A stretch of DNA of 64,000 nt from Tetracentron sinense (lineage: Eukaryota > Streptophyta > Magnoliopsida > Trochodendrales > Trochodendraceae), in assembly GCA_015143295.1 (NCBI GenBank), contig CM026567.1, forward strand, positions 14,464,416 through 14,528,415. The letters run 5' to 3'. The position numbers were made by a program, and so were the translations under genes. How positions within the stretch are numbered: position 1 is the stretch's first letter; every line of letters begins with the position of its first letter. The notes under the pieces were generated by a model that saw only the letters and a program-made list of their open reading frames with translations, had not been told where the DNA came from and ran no database searches. Below are positions 36,412 through 48,820 of the stretch, in pieces.

Positions 36412-39222
36412 TTGTACTTGGGGTTTGGTGGGGGCACACACCAAAGTTTTCTCTTCTGGCAATAGTGGGGGCGTATAGGCTAGCTAGTGGGGACAGATAT
36501 GGCTAGCCAACGGCTTAGATGATCTTGATGCATCCTGCTCTTATCATATCAAGTGTTAGTATTTGTCTTGAGAAGTATCAATGGTGAGTAGAGTCTTCCG
36601 AAGCGAATTCTCTATAATATACAGCGGAATATGAATTCGACGCGTTGTCTCTGTATTTTAAGTCTTATATTTTGATATTAGTCATTACCTGAATTTATAT
36701 GCAAGAAAAATGATTGTATGAATTTGGGTTTGTATTCTACATTATACAACTACACCATGGAGTTATATGTAACGAGGCGTTGAATGACGACTTCCTGGAT
36801 CAAGGTTAAGCTTAGCATAGGACCGTGCTCTTGGCTGTCCTTTCGCTTCGGCTGTCATTGCTCTAGGATTCTCCATGGTTAGTTCCAATTTTTCAATTTC
36901 TTATCTGGTCCATATTGTAACCAATTGATTTTTTTTTTATTTCTAAATTAGATATTCGTAAAGTAGGGTTAATAAACCACCATATAACGATCGGGAATTA
37001 CGTAACGGGACTATTAGTTTTAGGTTGGTCTTTCAATCGACGTCATATGGTTTCTCACCCTTTTTTTTAATTTCTTTTGTAATATTAATAATCAATTTTT
37101 TTCCTAAGTTAGGTGTAGTCTATAACCTCATGTTAATGTTAAAAAATGTAGAAGAAATTAGGATTTTACTAGTATAGACTCGCTGGTCGTAGACATCCTA
37201 CTCTTTAAGTCGAATGTACTTGGGGTGTGGGAGCCACCCCAAAGTGGCATCTCACCTTCTACAAGATAATGGGGCGTTATATTGTTAGTAGTGGGGGGTA
37301 TTATGGTTAGCAATTGCTTAGTTATATTGATAAATCCTTTTATATTTATTCAAGTGTTGGTACTTTGTCTTTGCGAGTAATCATAGTGGGTAGAGGTTTC
37401 TTTAAGGGAAAACTAAGTATTTGATCTGTAATTATTCTTAAACTTATTCTTGTACTTTACGCTTATATGTTATATATCATTTAAATTTTATGTGTAAGAA
37501 ACAGGTTGTTGAATTTGTTTTTGTAACTCTACATTATTCAACTAACATCATGTGAGCTATATGGAAACCAAGCCGGAACGAGACTTCCTCAAGCATGCCC
37601 CATTAGCCTCGCATGGACCTTGCTTCTGGCTGTCCTGGAGCTTCTGCGACTGTCATTGTTGCTAAGGATTTCATAGGTACGTTTCCCCATTTTTCAAATT
37701 TCTTATATTGTCCCATATTGCTTAACAATTTGATTTTTTTCTATTTTACATTTGATGTATTGGTAGAGTAGTTAATTACAAATATAACTATCTGGAAATT
37801 ACATCTCAGAATCAGTGACTTCTAGAAAAGGACTATTACTTTTGTTGCGCCTTTTCCAATCGACTTCACTAAGTGTATGTATCACGACCATTTTATTTTA
37901 TTTTCGTTGTATGTTAATAATCTAATTTTACCAAATGCTATATGTTTAGATCTAGAACGTAAAGTATAATCGTTAAAAAAATTAATTTTGTGTAGGATTT
38001 TACTATTGATAAATAGCTGGTCTTAGACCTCCATTTCTCCATTTCGCAAGTACTTGGGTTTGGTGGGGCCCACCCCCAAAAGGGTTTCTCTTTGGCAAGC
38101 TCGTTGGGGTGTATATGGCTCAGCATGTGCCTTATGTTAAATGATTGTATCCTTCTGATCCTTTATAAAGGGTTACTATTGTCTTTGTGAGTTAATCAAT
38201 GGTGAGTAGATTCTTCCGTTAAGAGAAATTTCTTCTAAGTATTTCGATTTGAATAAAATCGCTGGTTCGTTCTTGTACTTTTGAGTCTTACATTTTGATC
38301 TTTCATTAAGAATTTATTATGTTAGAAAACTGATGGTCTGAAATTGTTTTATGGTATTCTCATATTCAACATGCCATGTGACGTCTATGTAACGAGGCGT
38401 GTGAACGACGACTTCTAACAAGTTTAAGCGTAGCAGGGACAGTGCCTCGGCTGCCTTCAGCTGTCGCGAAAATGTCATTTGCTCTAGGATTCGCCCATGG
38501 TTAGTTTCCCCAATTTTTACATTTCTAATCATCCTATATTGTTAACAATTGGCTGTTTTTTCTTCTTTCTAAATTGGATTTATTCCGTAAAGTAGTTTAA
38601 AAACACAGTTAAACTAGTGGCAAATTACAATGCAGGATCACTGACTGCTAAAATGGATATTTGCTTATTGGTTTTGTCTTTCAATTGACGTCACTAATGG
38701 TAATATTACCTTTGATTTTAATTTTCTTGTATCTTAATTAATATATTTTTTTCCTACTGCTAGAGGGAGTCTCTAACTTAAGATAATCGTTAAAAAAAGT
38801 ACAAAAAATTCTAGGATTATACTATTGTAGATAGCTGGCGTAGACATCCTACTGCCTTTCGACAAGTAAACCGGGGTTTGTGGGGCCCACCACAAAGTGT
38901 TTCTCTTCTGGCAAGAAAGGGGGGCGTTATTGCTAGATAGTGGGGGCGTATTGGCTAGCTAGTTGCCTTGGTCATATTGATGAATCCTTTCATAAGATTC
39001 TGTGTAGTATTTGTCTTGCGAATTAATGAATGGTGAGTAGATGTTCTTTAATGGAACTAATTACTCGGATCAGTATATAATTCTCTATTAGGTTTGTACT
39101 TTTTAAGTCTTATATTTAATATATCATTGAAATTTTATGCTTAAGAAATGCTTGTTGAATTTGTTTATGTACCTACCTTAGTCAATTACATCATGGAGCT
39201 ATATGGAGGAGGAGTGAAACAA
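36412..39222. repeat. Satellite array resumes, noisy copies
   Basis: The same landmarks as 1-9680 recur with unit starts near 37104, 37930 and 38754. Subtype order is partial B, A, B, partial A, so the alternation continues. Unlike the left block these copies differ from each other by many single-base insertions and deletions, for example GGGGTTTGGTGGGGG-type changes and lost Ts. This looks more like unpolished long-read sequence than natural divergence. Confidence 0.9.
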
Positions 39223-41497
39223 TGATGTAGTGACCCTTAATAAATTAAATACACTTAGGGGTAAATTGGTAAATTATAATTGAGGGTAAATTAGGAATTG
39301 ATTTGTGGTTGTTTGATCTCATATGGCTAACCTTGGTGGGTTTAGGGCTAACCCAATGATTAATTTAATGATTAAAATAATGAATCTAGGTTATAAAAAC
39401 AAACAGACCTTCGTGGGGGTAGATTAGTATTCTCGAAATAGGAGTTTAAGGATTAAATAGAAGTGTATTAAACCTAATAGGTCAGATATTGCGAAACTTA
39501 AATTAGGAGAAGTGAGATCCCGATCGTTTTTGGGAGAGAGAGGAAAGCGGCTGTAGGGTTTGGAATTCTGTCGGATCCCGTGGTGAACCGGAGCGTGATG
39601 GGATTTGGATCATCTAAGTTAGCGTCAAAGCTGTCCTAAGCAATCATTCTCTTGCATTCTTTCAAAATCAAATCTAGAGGCAAGGAATATTCTATAATTT
39701 AGGGTAGGGGTGTTATGATGACACATATTTTAGATGGTTGTATTATTGTGTTAATGATTGTGTGTATGAAAATGCTAGATCGCTAAATATTTATACAGGT
39801 ATATTGGATTTTTTTTACTTGGTTATGATATTTTTAATCACCCATGATATTTATAATAATTAGTAGATTTTAAGAAGAAAATCTAAGAGAAGATCGAGAG
39901 AGATTAAATTAGGATTTTCGGAATGAGTAATTTAATGAGAATTGATCTAATTTCGTTATTTGGGTCTAATTTATGAGATTAAGTCGATTTTGGTACGATA
40001 GTACATCGTTTCGAAGATGACTCGAAAAGATCTACAACTTTCGTGAAAGAAAGTTTTCAAAAATTAGATTTTTTGGATTGCAAAATTAGTTGAAATCAAA
40101 AACGGGAAAAAAAGTGAAGTTTTCACATTAATGTTCTAAGGACTTTTATACATGTATAAATTATTTTGAGTGTTGAGAACAGGTTTTGTTGAGATGTCTT
40201 TATAATAATTAGTTAGTTTTGTTAGATGGTTGCAAAGATACCTTAACAATTTTAAATACTTAATACTAAAATAATTTGTTAGGAACTGACTTATCTTTTT
40301 TAGTTAATTTGTTGGGTGGTTGAAAAGATACCCTAAAAACTTAATAATTAGTTACAACCAATGGTTAGGGATGAGTATTATGCTAGTATAAGGGTTTTAC
40401 CTAAACCAATAGCATAAAAAAAGGGTTTTTCCAAGCCTTGGAGGTTTGTGAAACCCTGAAACCCCAATGATCATGGGAGATGCCGAATTTGTAGGTATAA
40501 ATATGTGGCCTTGCTAACGAAAAGTTGAGTTGCAGAACACAACTGAACCCTTTTGAAATAAAGTAAAGTTATGTCGGCGCCTAGTTATTAATTGTAAATT
40601 CTAGCATTGTAGATTTTAATTATCAATTATGCTGTGGACTATGTATAACTGTCATTTAATGTTTTGTTATATTTTCCGAATAGTTGGGAATTATCTCTAA
40701 AATAATGATGATTCAATAAAACATGTTTTAACTTGGTTGAGGGCATGCAAGGAGTAAAATTGTGTAAGACCTCATTAAGTGATTTAGGGTGATGTTGGTA
40801 CCACCATGATGGTGTCAGGGTGGTGTAGCGTACCTACCCAGAAACAGAGGATGAGGTTGAGTTGTGTAAGAACTCAATCTGGTGTGAGTACCTACCAGCA
40901 ACAACAGGGATTGAGTGAGGTGTGTAAGACCTCAATTCTCAGAGGTTGTGAATTTGTGGACCCAAGGGATAGGGTAAACTGGTGCGACCAAAGGGAATAG
41001 GGTATTTAAGCTGTGTGAGACCCAAGGAGTCCCCTGTTAATAGGGTAAGTTGTGTAAGACCCCAATGACCGGAATGAACCATAAGTCAGACTTATGAATA
41101 ATTGCTTAATTTGTTAGTCATCTTATCTAGACTATTATGCATTTTAAATTATAGGTATTGCTGGGTGAGCTGTCGGCTACCCTGGTTGATTCTTCTTTTC
41201 AGGTGGTGCTTAACAGAATAGGATTGCTCTCATTGAGCAAGTGAGACAGCCTTTTAAGTTTTCTTCTATTAGAGTGGAGGAACACTATAGTGAGGTAAAC
41301 TATATGAATATTTGCAGGGATGATAGTTTTGGGAGAGAGAACTCATGTGTTGAGTCTGTTAATTATGACTGGTTATTCAAATCGTTTACGGAGTATAAAA
41401 TTATTTTAATTGCCATTCATATTGGATTTTTTTTCGGTTTCACGCCTTGATATTTTATACAATATATTATATATTGGTATAGATTTGGGGGGCATAC
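39223..41497 (+). repeat. Ty3/gypsy-type 5' LTR, tentative
   Basis: The satellite is interrupted at TGATGTAGTGACCC, and about 2.27 kb later a primer-binding-like site appears. The LTR body contains several GTGTAAGACC repeats at 40764-41065, spaced roughly 70-100 bp. It sits where a retrotransposon inserted into a satellite unit. The matching 3' LTR is not recognisable before the N gap. The start could be TG at 39223 or 39226. Confidence 0.6.
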
Positions 41498-41500
41498 AGA

Positions 41501-41511
41501 TGGTATCAAAG
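41501..41511 (+). other. Primer-binding site resembling initiator-Met tRNA
   Basis: TGGTATCAAAG differs in one base from TGGTATCAGAG, the usual initiator-Met primer site of plant LTR elements. It lies directly after the proposed LTR and before the gag remnant. Confidence 0.65.
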
Positions 41512-42760
41512 AATAGGTTTAGAACTCTGGTTGTACCAAGAGTGCCACCCAAGAAAAGTTCTTTAGGGGCCCCCTTGAGTTGTGTTTCGCTAATCGTTGT
41601 TCTGCCTTCCTATTATAGTATTAGGATAATTATTTTCTTATGTGTGATAAGGTTATGTTGGAGGTAGGAGTTGGACAGGGACGAGGTAGAGGCGTGGTAG
41701 GGCACTAGAGGACTGCAGGTGAATGAAGTATAGGGGGGTTTGGGAGAAACGATAAGGCTTGGAAGAGATGTAGCAGATGGGTAATAGGTTGATTATTAGC
41801 CAACAGTCAGTGGATACTCCGATGGCCAAGTGATAAAAGAGAATTCAAGCGGATTGATCCATCAACTTCAGTGGACTGCGGATCCGAGGAGGCAGATACA
41901 ATGCGATCCTTGCGGTGGAGTAGCCTAGGGATAATGGCTTGCACTGAGGTTCAGGAAGAGGAAACTGGCGTATCCTTCTGAAGAGAACGACCATCACTGG
42001 TGGGATTGTAGCAGGACTGAGGTGTGGTTGAGATTGGGATGGGAAGAATTAAGACGCGCGGGTCTCACGGCTCAAACAGTCTTTCAGCGACGTTCTGAGC
42101 AGAAGAGGCTCCTTAGCGTTCATGAATCTGATCAGGGGATCTCTTGTACGCATCGTCAGTTACAGTATGACGACTAGAAGGGGAACACAGAAAGTATCGC
42201 TGCGTTGTCTCGCTTTGCACATAATGGTGGAATGGGGCGCCCGAGATTCGGATTAGACCGACAAATTAGAGATCAAAGTGAGAACAAGCAAGGTGACAAG
42301 GCTGACTCTTCTATTAACAAGAGGGTAGTAGGACAGCCGACTGCGAACTTATTCAGATGTGTTGTGGAGCGGGCCGTTAAGTGATTGAGCAGGATAATGA
42401 CCTTACCAGAGAGGCAGGGAGGAGGTCAGCAGGCTCAATAGAATCCGAAGGGTCAGTTAGTTCAGGGACACTTAGAGCCATGGAAGCGAAAAGGCAGAAG
42501 ACGAAATACACCAGCGAATACAATGTGGCCTTATTGGTCAGTGGAGATTAAAGACAAAGTACGTGCTTGGCAGACGAGCTGAGCCCAAAAGCCTTTTATG
42601 GGGATGTGCTACAATGCAGGAGAGAGGGACGTCATGCTAAAGCAGATGTGTCCCGAAACCCCGACGGATAAGGACCTCAGATCGACAAGCTATAAAGTTA
42701 GTAGACGAATTACAGGCGAGTATTTGCTGTAGTTGAGAAGGATGCAGAGGCATCAATGCG
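41512..42760 (+). pseudogene. Ty3/gypsy gag remnant with zinc-knuckle trace
   Basis: After the primer site a short VPRVPPKK-like start appears. The region is then GC-richer than its surroundings but heavily frameshifted. At 42607-42653 the bases give CYN, then (after a one-base shift) CRREGRHAKA and, after another shift, a final Cys-Pro. This is a CCHC zinc-knuckle pattern as in gag nucleocapsid. No protease or RT follows; sequence similarity to the element ends near 42990. Confidence 0.55.
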
Positions 42761-42989
42761 GTTTAGTGGAAAGGTACACTTTAGTGCTAACAAATTGTAG
42801 AGTATTTTTGATCGGGAGTTACGATTCTTCATTGCAGTTACATTTATGAAGTGCCGTGGGCCTTAGTGCAAGAATCTATAGATTAGCATTATCGGTGTGA
42901 CCAGCATTGAGAAAGTCAAAATAATATTGATCGATCTGTAGAGAGTGTCCAGTTACGTGGGAGAGAGTTTCTGTATAAAGCATTTAAGC

Positions 42990-44820
42990 ATTTTAAAAAG
43001 GAACATGAAATTTTTTCTTTAATAAATCTTGGTCAACTCTAAGTCTGAATAACAAATACTTAAAACATCAAACTAATTCCATCATTCATCCTGATCCCCA
43101 ATGATCAATTAATCTAATTAGAAATAAAAAATCAAGTCTTACAAATGTCGAACTCAAAATAAAATACTAATAAAAACTATTCTCAGGAAATAGCCAGAAA
43201 AAACGGTCCCAAATTTCCGTCACCATCGGGTTTCATCACATGTTGGCTCTTTACTCTTCTTCCTGGGACTCTTCCTGTTCCAACGGTTCGGGAACAACAT
43301 ATCAAATCTAGCACTGCCGACAACAAACAGTCAGCGACTAAGTAACAAGTACTCAGCGTATATAAAAATCCTAGTGAACCAACCATTGATATATTAACAA
43401 TATTAATATAAAACAAATTAGAATTCAAATAACCATGTGCAACATAGAAACAATTTAGAGGGTGGAAAACATAATTCAATTTCCAATTCTTCACATGATC
43501 ATTGTACTATTTCTCTTGGTATCTTACGATTTTCTTGTTCGTGAATGTATCAACAACTGCAAAGCAATAACTTAATATAAACTCTATCCCATATATTGGG
43601 TAAGAGAATAACATAGACCTACTTTCCGTAGGTAACACCGGTTACACATTATACGCTGCATACGGCTTGTTACACATTATCCAGCTGTATACGGCTTGTT
43701 ACACATATCCGGGTGTTATCGGCATGATTACCACATTCGCCGGTGTATCCGGCCGGTCTGCCTTGATGAGTCTTGCTTGGGAAATAATTATGTTGGAATC
43801 AGCATTAAATTTAAAAGGCCGAATTTCATAAATTGATTACAAATATCGAACACAAATCTATCAAGTTTTCATAATAAAATTCCTAACTTAAATCTCGTTA
43901 TAGTATCATATAGATTTTCATAGAAATCATCACTAAAATACTCTCAACATCAGATATTTCCATAAGAGAAATTATAATTTAAAAAACACTGCAATCATCA
44001 CATGTATTTGTACATGAGGGGAAAGCTGATTTGATTCGAAAACATTCTCTAATATAATGGAAGACCATATGAACGAGCCCATGTGAGGAGGCAAGGTTAA
44101 CAGTAGCACTTCTCCTACTCTCTGACACCCCACCCCCCCCCACCCCCATGATAATTCGAAGGTCCAACATTACCTTGGTCTAACGTGCTTTCTTACCAAA
44201 CCTCATATCACCTTGTGAGGATATTTTGATGACACAAAATCTCCAACTGAAATGCAAGTCTCTTCACAGGTGTGCATAAATATTCGTTACTCGAGCGTCT
44301 TTAATCTTCTCTTATCAATTAAAGTCTGGGTTGCTTCAACTAGCTCGCGGGACCAGAAAGTTTCTCTCTCCTACAATCCCAAACAAAGAGGAGATCGAAA
44401 ACGCCTACCATACAAGTCTTAACATGGTTGCCATATGAAATGTTGCTGATAACTGTGTTATAAGCAAATCAATAAGGGTAAATGCTATCCACTGCCTTGA
44501 AAATTCAAGCACCAAGACGGAGCCTATCCTCAATAACCGGGATTCAATCTTGGTCTGACCATCCTCGTTGAGATGAAATGCGTGCTGAATCGAGGGGAGA
44601 GACAAGACGCTGAAAAACTCCTCCAAAACTTGATGAACTTGTGTTCTATAAGAAAACTATACTGAAAGGTACTAAGGTCAATGGTGAAGTAGATGTCGTC
44701 TTAAGGGAGATCTAACAATACTCGATTGTATAAATTATCTACGATTTTTTTGTGCTTTTACTTGTAAGATTATATTGTAGAATTCATTCAACTCTTTGTG
44801 TCCTGAACACTGACGGTCTA
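42990..44820. other. AT-rich unclassified block, possibly LTR in minus orientation
   Basis: No coding region is recognisable. It lies between the gag remnant and the return of satellite sequence. The dense small irregularities suggest poor consensus. It contains a four-unit minisatellite, listed separately. Confidence 0.4.
43641..43756. repeat. 28-29-bp minisatellite, four units
   Basis: Units begin GTTACACATTAT at 43641 and 43669, GTTACACATATC at 43698 and GATTACCACATTC at 43726. Each ends in a variant of (T)ACGGCTT or TCCGGCCG. The first two are nearly identical; the last two are diverged. Confidence 0.8.
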
Positions 44821-44951
44821 ACAATTGTTTATGTACTCACGTAGTCATTATTAAAATACATCATGTGAGCTGCTCTTATGGATGAGGCTTGTTGTGAACG
44901 GACCTCTTCTGCTCAAGGTCCCATTAAGCCTGGCTGGACATTGCTCTCCGG
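44820..44951. repeat. Satellite fragment adjoining the gap
   Basis: TTTATGTACTC, ACATCATGTGAGCT, GACCTCTTCTGCTCAAGG and CATTAAGCCTGGCTGGACA follow the unit order of subtype A. It overlaps by about 70 bp the unit position at which the array was broken at 39222, so the gypsy/AT block lies within a single unit. Confidence 0.85.
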
Positions 44952-45051
44952 NNNNNNNNNNNNNNNNNNNNNNNNNNNNNNNNNNNNNNNNNNNNNNNNN
45001 NNNNNNNNNNNNNNNNNNNNNNNNNNNNNNNNNNNNNNNNNNNNNNNNNNN
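44952..45051. other. Assembly gap of exactly 100 N
   Basis: A run of 100 Ns is the conventional placeholder for a scaffold gap of unknown size. Everything to the right is a separate contig whose order and orientation rest on scaffolding. Confidence 0.99.
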
Positions 45052-45069
45052 CAGCTCTGACTTACGGTG

Positions 45070-45400
45070 ACATTGACACTTCTAAACTGTTGTGTGGAAG
45101 ATGCTTCCGAAGCTAACCTATTGGTGCATCTGGGAGGAAGGAATGAATGTCTTCGACAAGCAGTCCCTTCCATACCAAAAATTTGGTTTGACATTCAAAA
45201 CGCTCCTTTTCTTGGGTGCTTTATTGGAAGGACCGCTCAAAAAGTTGGGAGCGTCCACCTTTCTCTTTGGCTAGGGTCTTTGTATCATTTGGGGGGTTTC
45301 AATTGTCTTAGGTCTTTGTGTTTCTATTTGCTCACTTCTTCAATTCTACTTAACTATAATTCCTATTTACTGATATATAAAAAAATGTCCATAAGGAACA
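45070..45400 (+). pseudogene. LINE C-terminal fragment, inverted copy
   Basis: Counterpart of 17905-18235. The match VWKMLPKLTYWCIWEEGMNV can be read at 45092-45150, and CTGATATATAAAAAAATG ends the 3' UTR near 45387. It carries extra frame changes relative to the left arm. Confidence 0.75.
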
Positions 45401-46449
45401 CTTCCAAATTAGAAAAGAGGGGGGATTCCCCATCAGTGAGCTCCACAAGATTTCTTTCCACCCTCTAAAACATGATGCTTAATAACAATTACTAGCACTT
45501 GCCTCAAACAAAGTTCATGCAATTTGACCATACGTACCTTTCGACCTCCTAAAAACAAATCCTCTCATCGCTTCCAACTTTAAACTAATGTCTTCGCTAA
45601 ACTCATTAAAGTTTGCATAATATCTTCCAAAACTCCCAACCCATACTTGTAAGTATTGGCATCGGAGGTGTGTATCAGCTAAGTCTACTTTTAAGTCTTT
45701 AAAAACACTCGAGGATATAAAAGGACGTGTTGCCAACCCAAAAGATTTGGGATAAATGCATGCATGTACGGGATATCACGAACCACACATAGAAAGCAAA
45801 AACAATTAAGAAAAGCAAGGAACAAATGGAAATGTTAGCATAACCTTTGTTTAATCCCAAGAGAAGATAACGTTTGATAGATACAAGTACACTTAGCTAT
45901 ATGAATCATCCCAAAATATAATTATACTTGGATAATAAGAAAAGAAGTTGCACTGCATATATAGACAAACCTGCAAATAACCCAAACATGTCTAAACAAC
46001 ACAACCATATTCCTCATCAATAACAAACAATATGTTTTAGGAGATTTATCATTATCACCCCCAACTCTCAACTTTGCACTCTTCCAAGATTAGCCATCAG
46101 ACGGACCGCAAAGTTGCTTTCTTGACTCCTTTGTTTATCTGTGTCACACATTGAAGATGTCCCTTAATGTTGTTGACAATTTCTTAAAGTCACCACGCGT
46201 ATGTACACACATTAGGATTTAATATACCAACCAGCTAAAGATTGCTCCAACAAGGTTATCAACCATAATACTTGTACCATCTCACACATTTACACCTCCG
46301 TCCACAATCTTTTCCTTCAATGGAGTCTTCATGCAATCAGCATCCGAATATCAGGCAGTGGGTTGTCTTCTTTCATCTTTGAAACGACATAAACAATTGA
46401 GTTTAGAGTTGTCAATGGACTGGACGGGCCTGGGCCCAATAACCGGGTT

Positions 46450-47120
46450 ATTCTAGCATGCTTCAAAGGGCCCAATAACACTTATATGAAGCTTAAAAAC
46501 CAACTCAAAGCACCTAAAAATGCCACAAAAATGTATCCACTTCCTCCACTGATGCATCTAAAAAACAATTACACCACCAGCATGTTAAAGTCTTCAGAAT
46601 GAGAGACCATGGTCCCACTATCCCCACTCTAAAACTCATAATCAGTCCCATGCTTCCACCCTCTTAAGGAAATTTGCTTCTAGCCTCCAATAACCAATGG
46701 TAAGGGGGAAAGGAGAAAGGATACCTCCTTGTCTAAACCCTAGTGAGTACATAAAGAACCTCGCAAAGAACATTAATAAGACTAGAAGAAGAAACCAAAC
46801 TAATACAAGACGACGGCATCCATCTCCACAAATTTTCTCTGAATTCCACTCCCCTCAAAGATATTCGACAAGAGTCTAAAGTCCAAACTACATGGCCATG
46901 ATCCTTTTTGTATCCAATTACACATCTACCTGATATTAAGCTTTTAATTCTCGAGTCTGCATTAGCTAGCAATCAAAATCGAAGTCAATACTGTCTTCCT
47001 TTCATGAATATGCCTTGGTTAGGTCCAACCACTAGGGGAATCACCTCCATAATCCTTTCAAAAGAACCTTGCCATAATCTTGCAAAAGCTTCCAACAAAA
47101 CTAATTTCCATTGTTCTACC
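46450..47120 (-). pseudogene. LINE RT fragment, inverted copy
   Basis: Counterpart of 16150-16820. The minus strand gives the same KKDHGHVVWTLDSCRIS and RENLWRWMPSSCIS peptides (46733-46972). In this copy ANADSRIKSLISG is in the same frame as the rest. Confidence 0.7.
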
Positions 47121-47631
47121 TTTTAAGTTGAGAACAATTAGCATTTTTAGAATTTGTAATTCAGTTCTTGAGTTTGTTTTATCCCATAGAACAATGTAAT
47201 TGAGATAAATTAGCATTCCAAGTTGTAGTGATCAACTAGCCAGAATTCCTATGTATAAGATTTTATTTACATTCTGATGGTAAATTGCCATATAAGATAA
47301 CTAGGTTGATCCAAATAAACTCATCATGTCCTGCAAAAGGGTAAACTGCCAACACAAAAATAAATAAAAACAGAGTAAAGCACCACATAGCAAAAAAAAA
47401 TTAAGTAGAACACCACACAGAAAAGCTTTTTTTTTTTCAGAAAAGTTGGTCAATTTCTGGTTCCAGGCACAAGAATGGATCAGAACTAAAAAAACTCAGC
47501 TCTTCCTGTTCTGTGTCGGGTAGAAAAGTACCATCATTTCGCCATAACAAGAAAATAAAATCATGAGCGCAATAACAGAAATATAAACATAAATTCACAA
47601 AGCATGATATATAGAAAAGATGAAAACAGAC

Positions 47632-47802
47632 CTCCAGGACAAGTTTAAGCCCATCTAAATTGTGCCCTGTCCGTACATCAACTGTTCCTGGAAAAGTTGA
47701 ATCATCTGCACCATGTGAAATTGTGAGAAGAAGCTGACAAACATGGCAAGGCTCGCCGAGATAAATAAAAAGTTCGACCACATCTGCAGCCTGTGGACAA
47801 AC
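47632..47802 (-). pseudogene. SAC9: SAC9 exon 2, inverted copy
   Basis: The minus strand encodes the same 57 residues as 15469-15639 (CPQAADVVELFIYLGEP…), with the same splice sites. No further SAC9 exon follows downstream on this strand before the gap, so this copy is an isolated two-exon fragment. It is either a duplicated piece or an alternative haplotype placed in reverse. Confidence 0.87.
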
Positions 47803-47946
47803 CTGTGAAAAGAACACAAGTCTGAATAAGTAGAAAACAATAAGCAAAAAATATCAGCACGAATGAAGTTAAGAACTGCAACCACAAAGGGGCAGTTTTT
47901 TTGCTGGTATTTTTGTCTTTTGAGATATAAAGGAGAATTGGAGTAC

Positions 47947-48055
47947 CCATATTAGGTCTTTTCTCTTGAAACTCAGACGACTGGCTTCACCATTGGAACT
48001 TGGGAACATGTTTGGCAATTGGTTTCAGAAAGCAAGCAGATGGCCGGGATAATAA
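47947..48055 (-). pseudogene. SAC9: SAC9 exon 1, inverted copy with one extra base
   Basis: It matches 15217-15324 in reverse complement, but an extra A near 48011 (GCCAAACATG against GCCAACATG) shifts the frame after FLKPIA. Donor and acceptor motifs are unchanged. Confidence 0.83.
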
Positions 48056-48659
48056 CTGTATTGATGAGCAATGACTTACCAAATAATGCCAAATTGCAAT
48101 TTCTAAAATCCAAAGTAGAGTGTAAAACCCTAAGAAAAGGAATTTGTAACTACAAAATTCTGAGACAATAGAAATACTCAAGTTCATCCACGCATAACTG
48201 AATTGCTATTGTGACTTGTGAGAGAAGTAACAGCAGGTACATTGAATGGAATTCTTATTCTACATTCCAGAACAAGAAGAATTGTTTATACAGTAGTACC
48301 TCTAAGCCCTAGGTACAATGAAATTGCTGAACAAGATCCATATAGCTGACCATAAATAGCCAGGATATGGCTCTGACGATGATGATGTGTGGTATCCTTG
48401 AGTGAACAAGTACACAGGGAAGAAAGACAAGCAACTCAAGTGATGGTACAAATTGCCCATCCAATTGGTGCATAGATATCAATAATGTGAGCTTCTACAA
48501 TAATGGCATTATGTATTTCTTCCAAGAACTTTAGTAAGAGTGTCATCAACTAATCTTCAGGTTGGTTTCAGTTTGGTTTGATTGCAATAAATATCCACTA
48601 TTTGGTTAGGTGGCTAGTTGTTTACGACTGGACATTTTACTTATGTCCTCAATAATGTG

Positions 48660-48820
48660 AACAGCCCACTAAAGGGTAGGGGTCTTATCGAGCCGATCCG
48701 AGCCGAGTAGTGGAATGTTCAAGCTTGTTTATTAAGTAAATGAGCTTGAAAATCAAGCTTGAGCTTGGCTTGTTTACTAAATAAATGAACGAGCTCAAGC
48801 TGTTTGCGAGCACCTTTGTT
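48660..48820. mobile_element. GCTCG-type palindromic repeat, inverted copy
   Basis: Counterpart of 14455-14600. It differs from it by a short extra TTACTAAATAAA-type stretch near 48773-48785. Confidence 0.55.

Noticed and set aside
43641..43756. Short spaced repeats considered as a CRISPR-like array
   Set aside because: The units are contiguous, without unique spacers, and the sequence is plant nuclear DNA.
44878..45194. Open frames running through the N gap
   Set aside because: The residues are unknown placeholders; the frames are artefacts of the 100 Ns.
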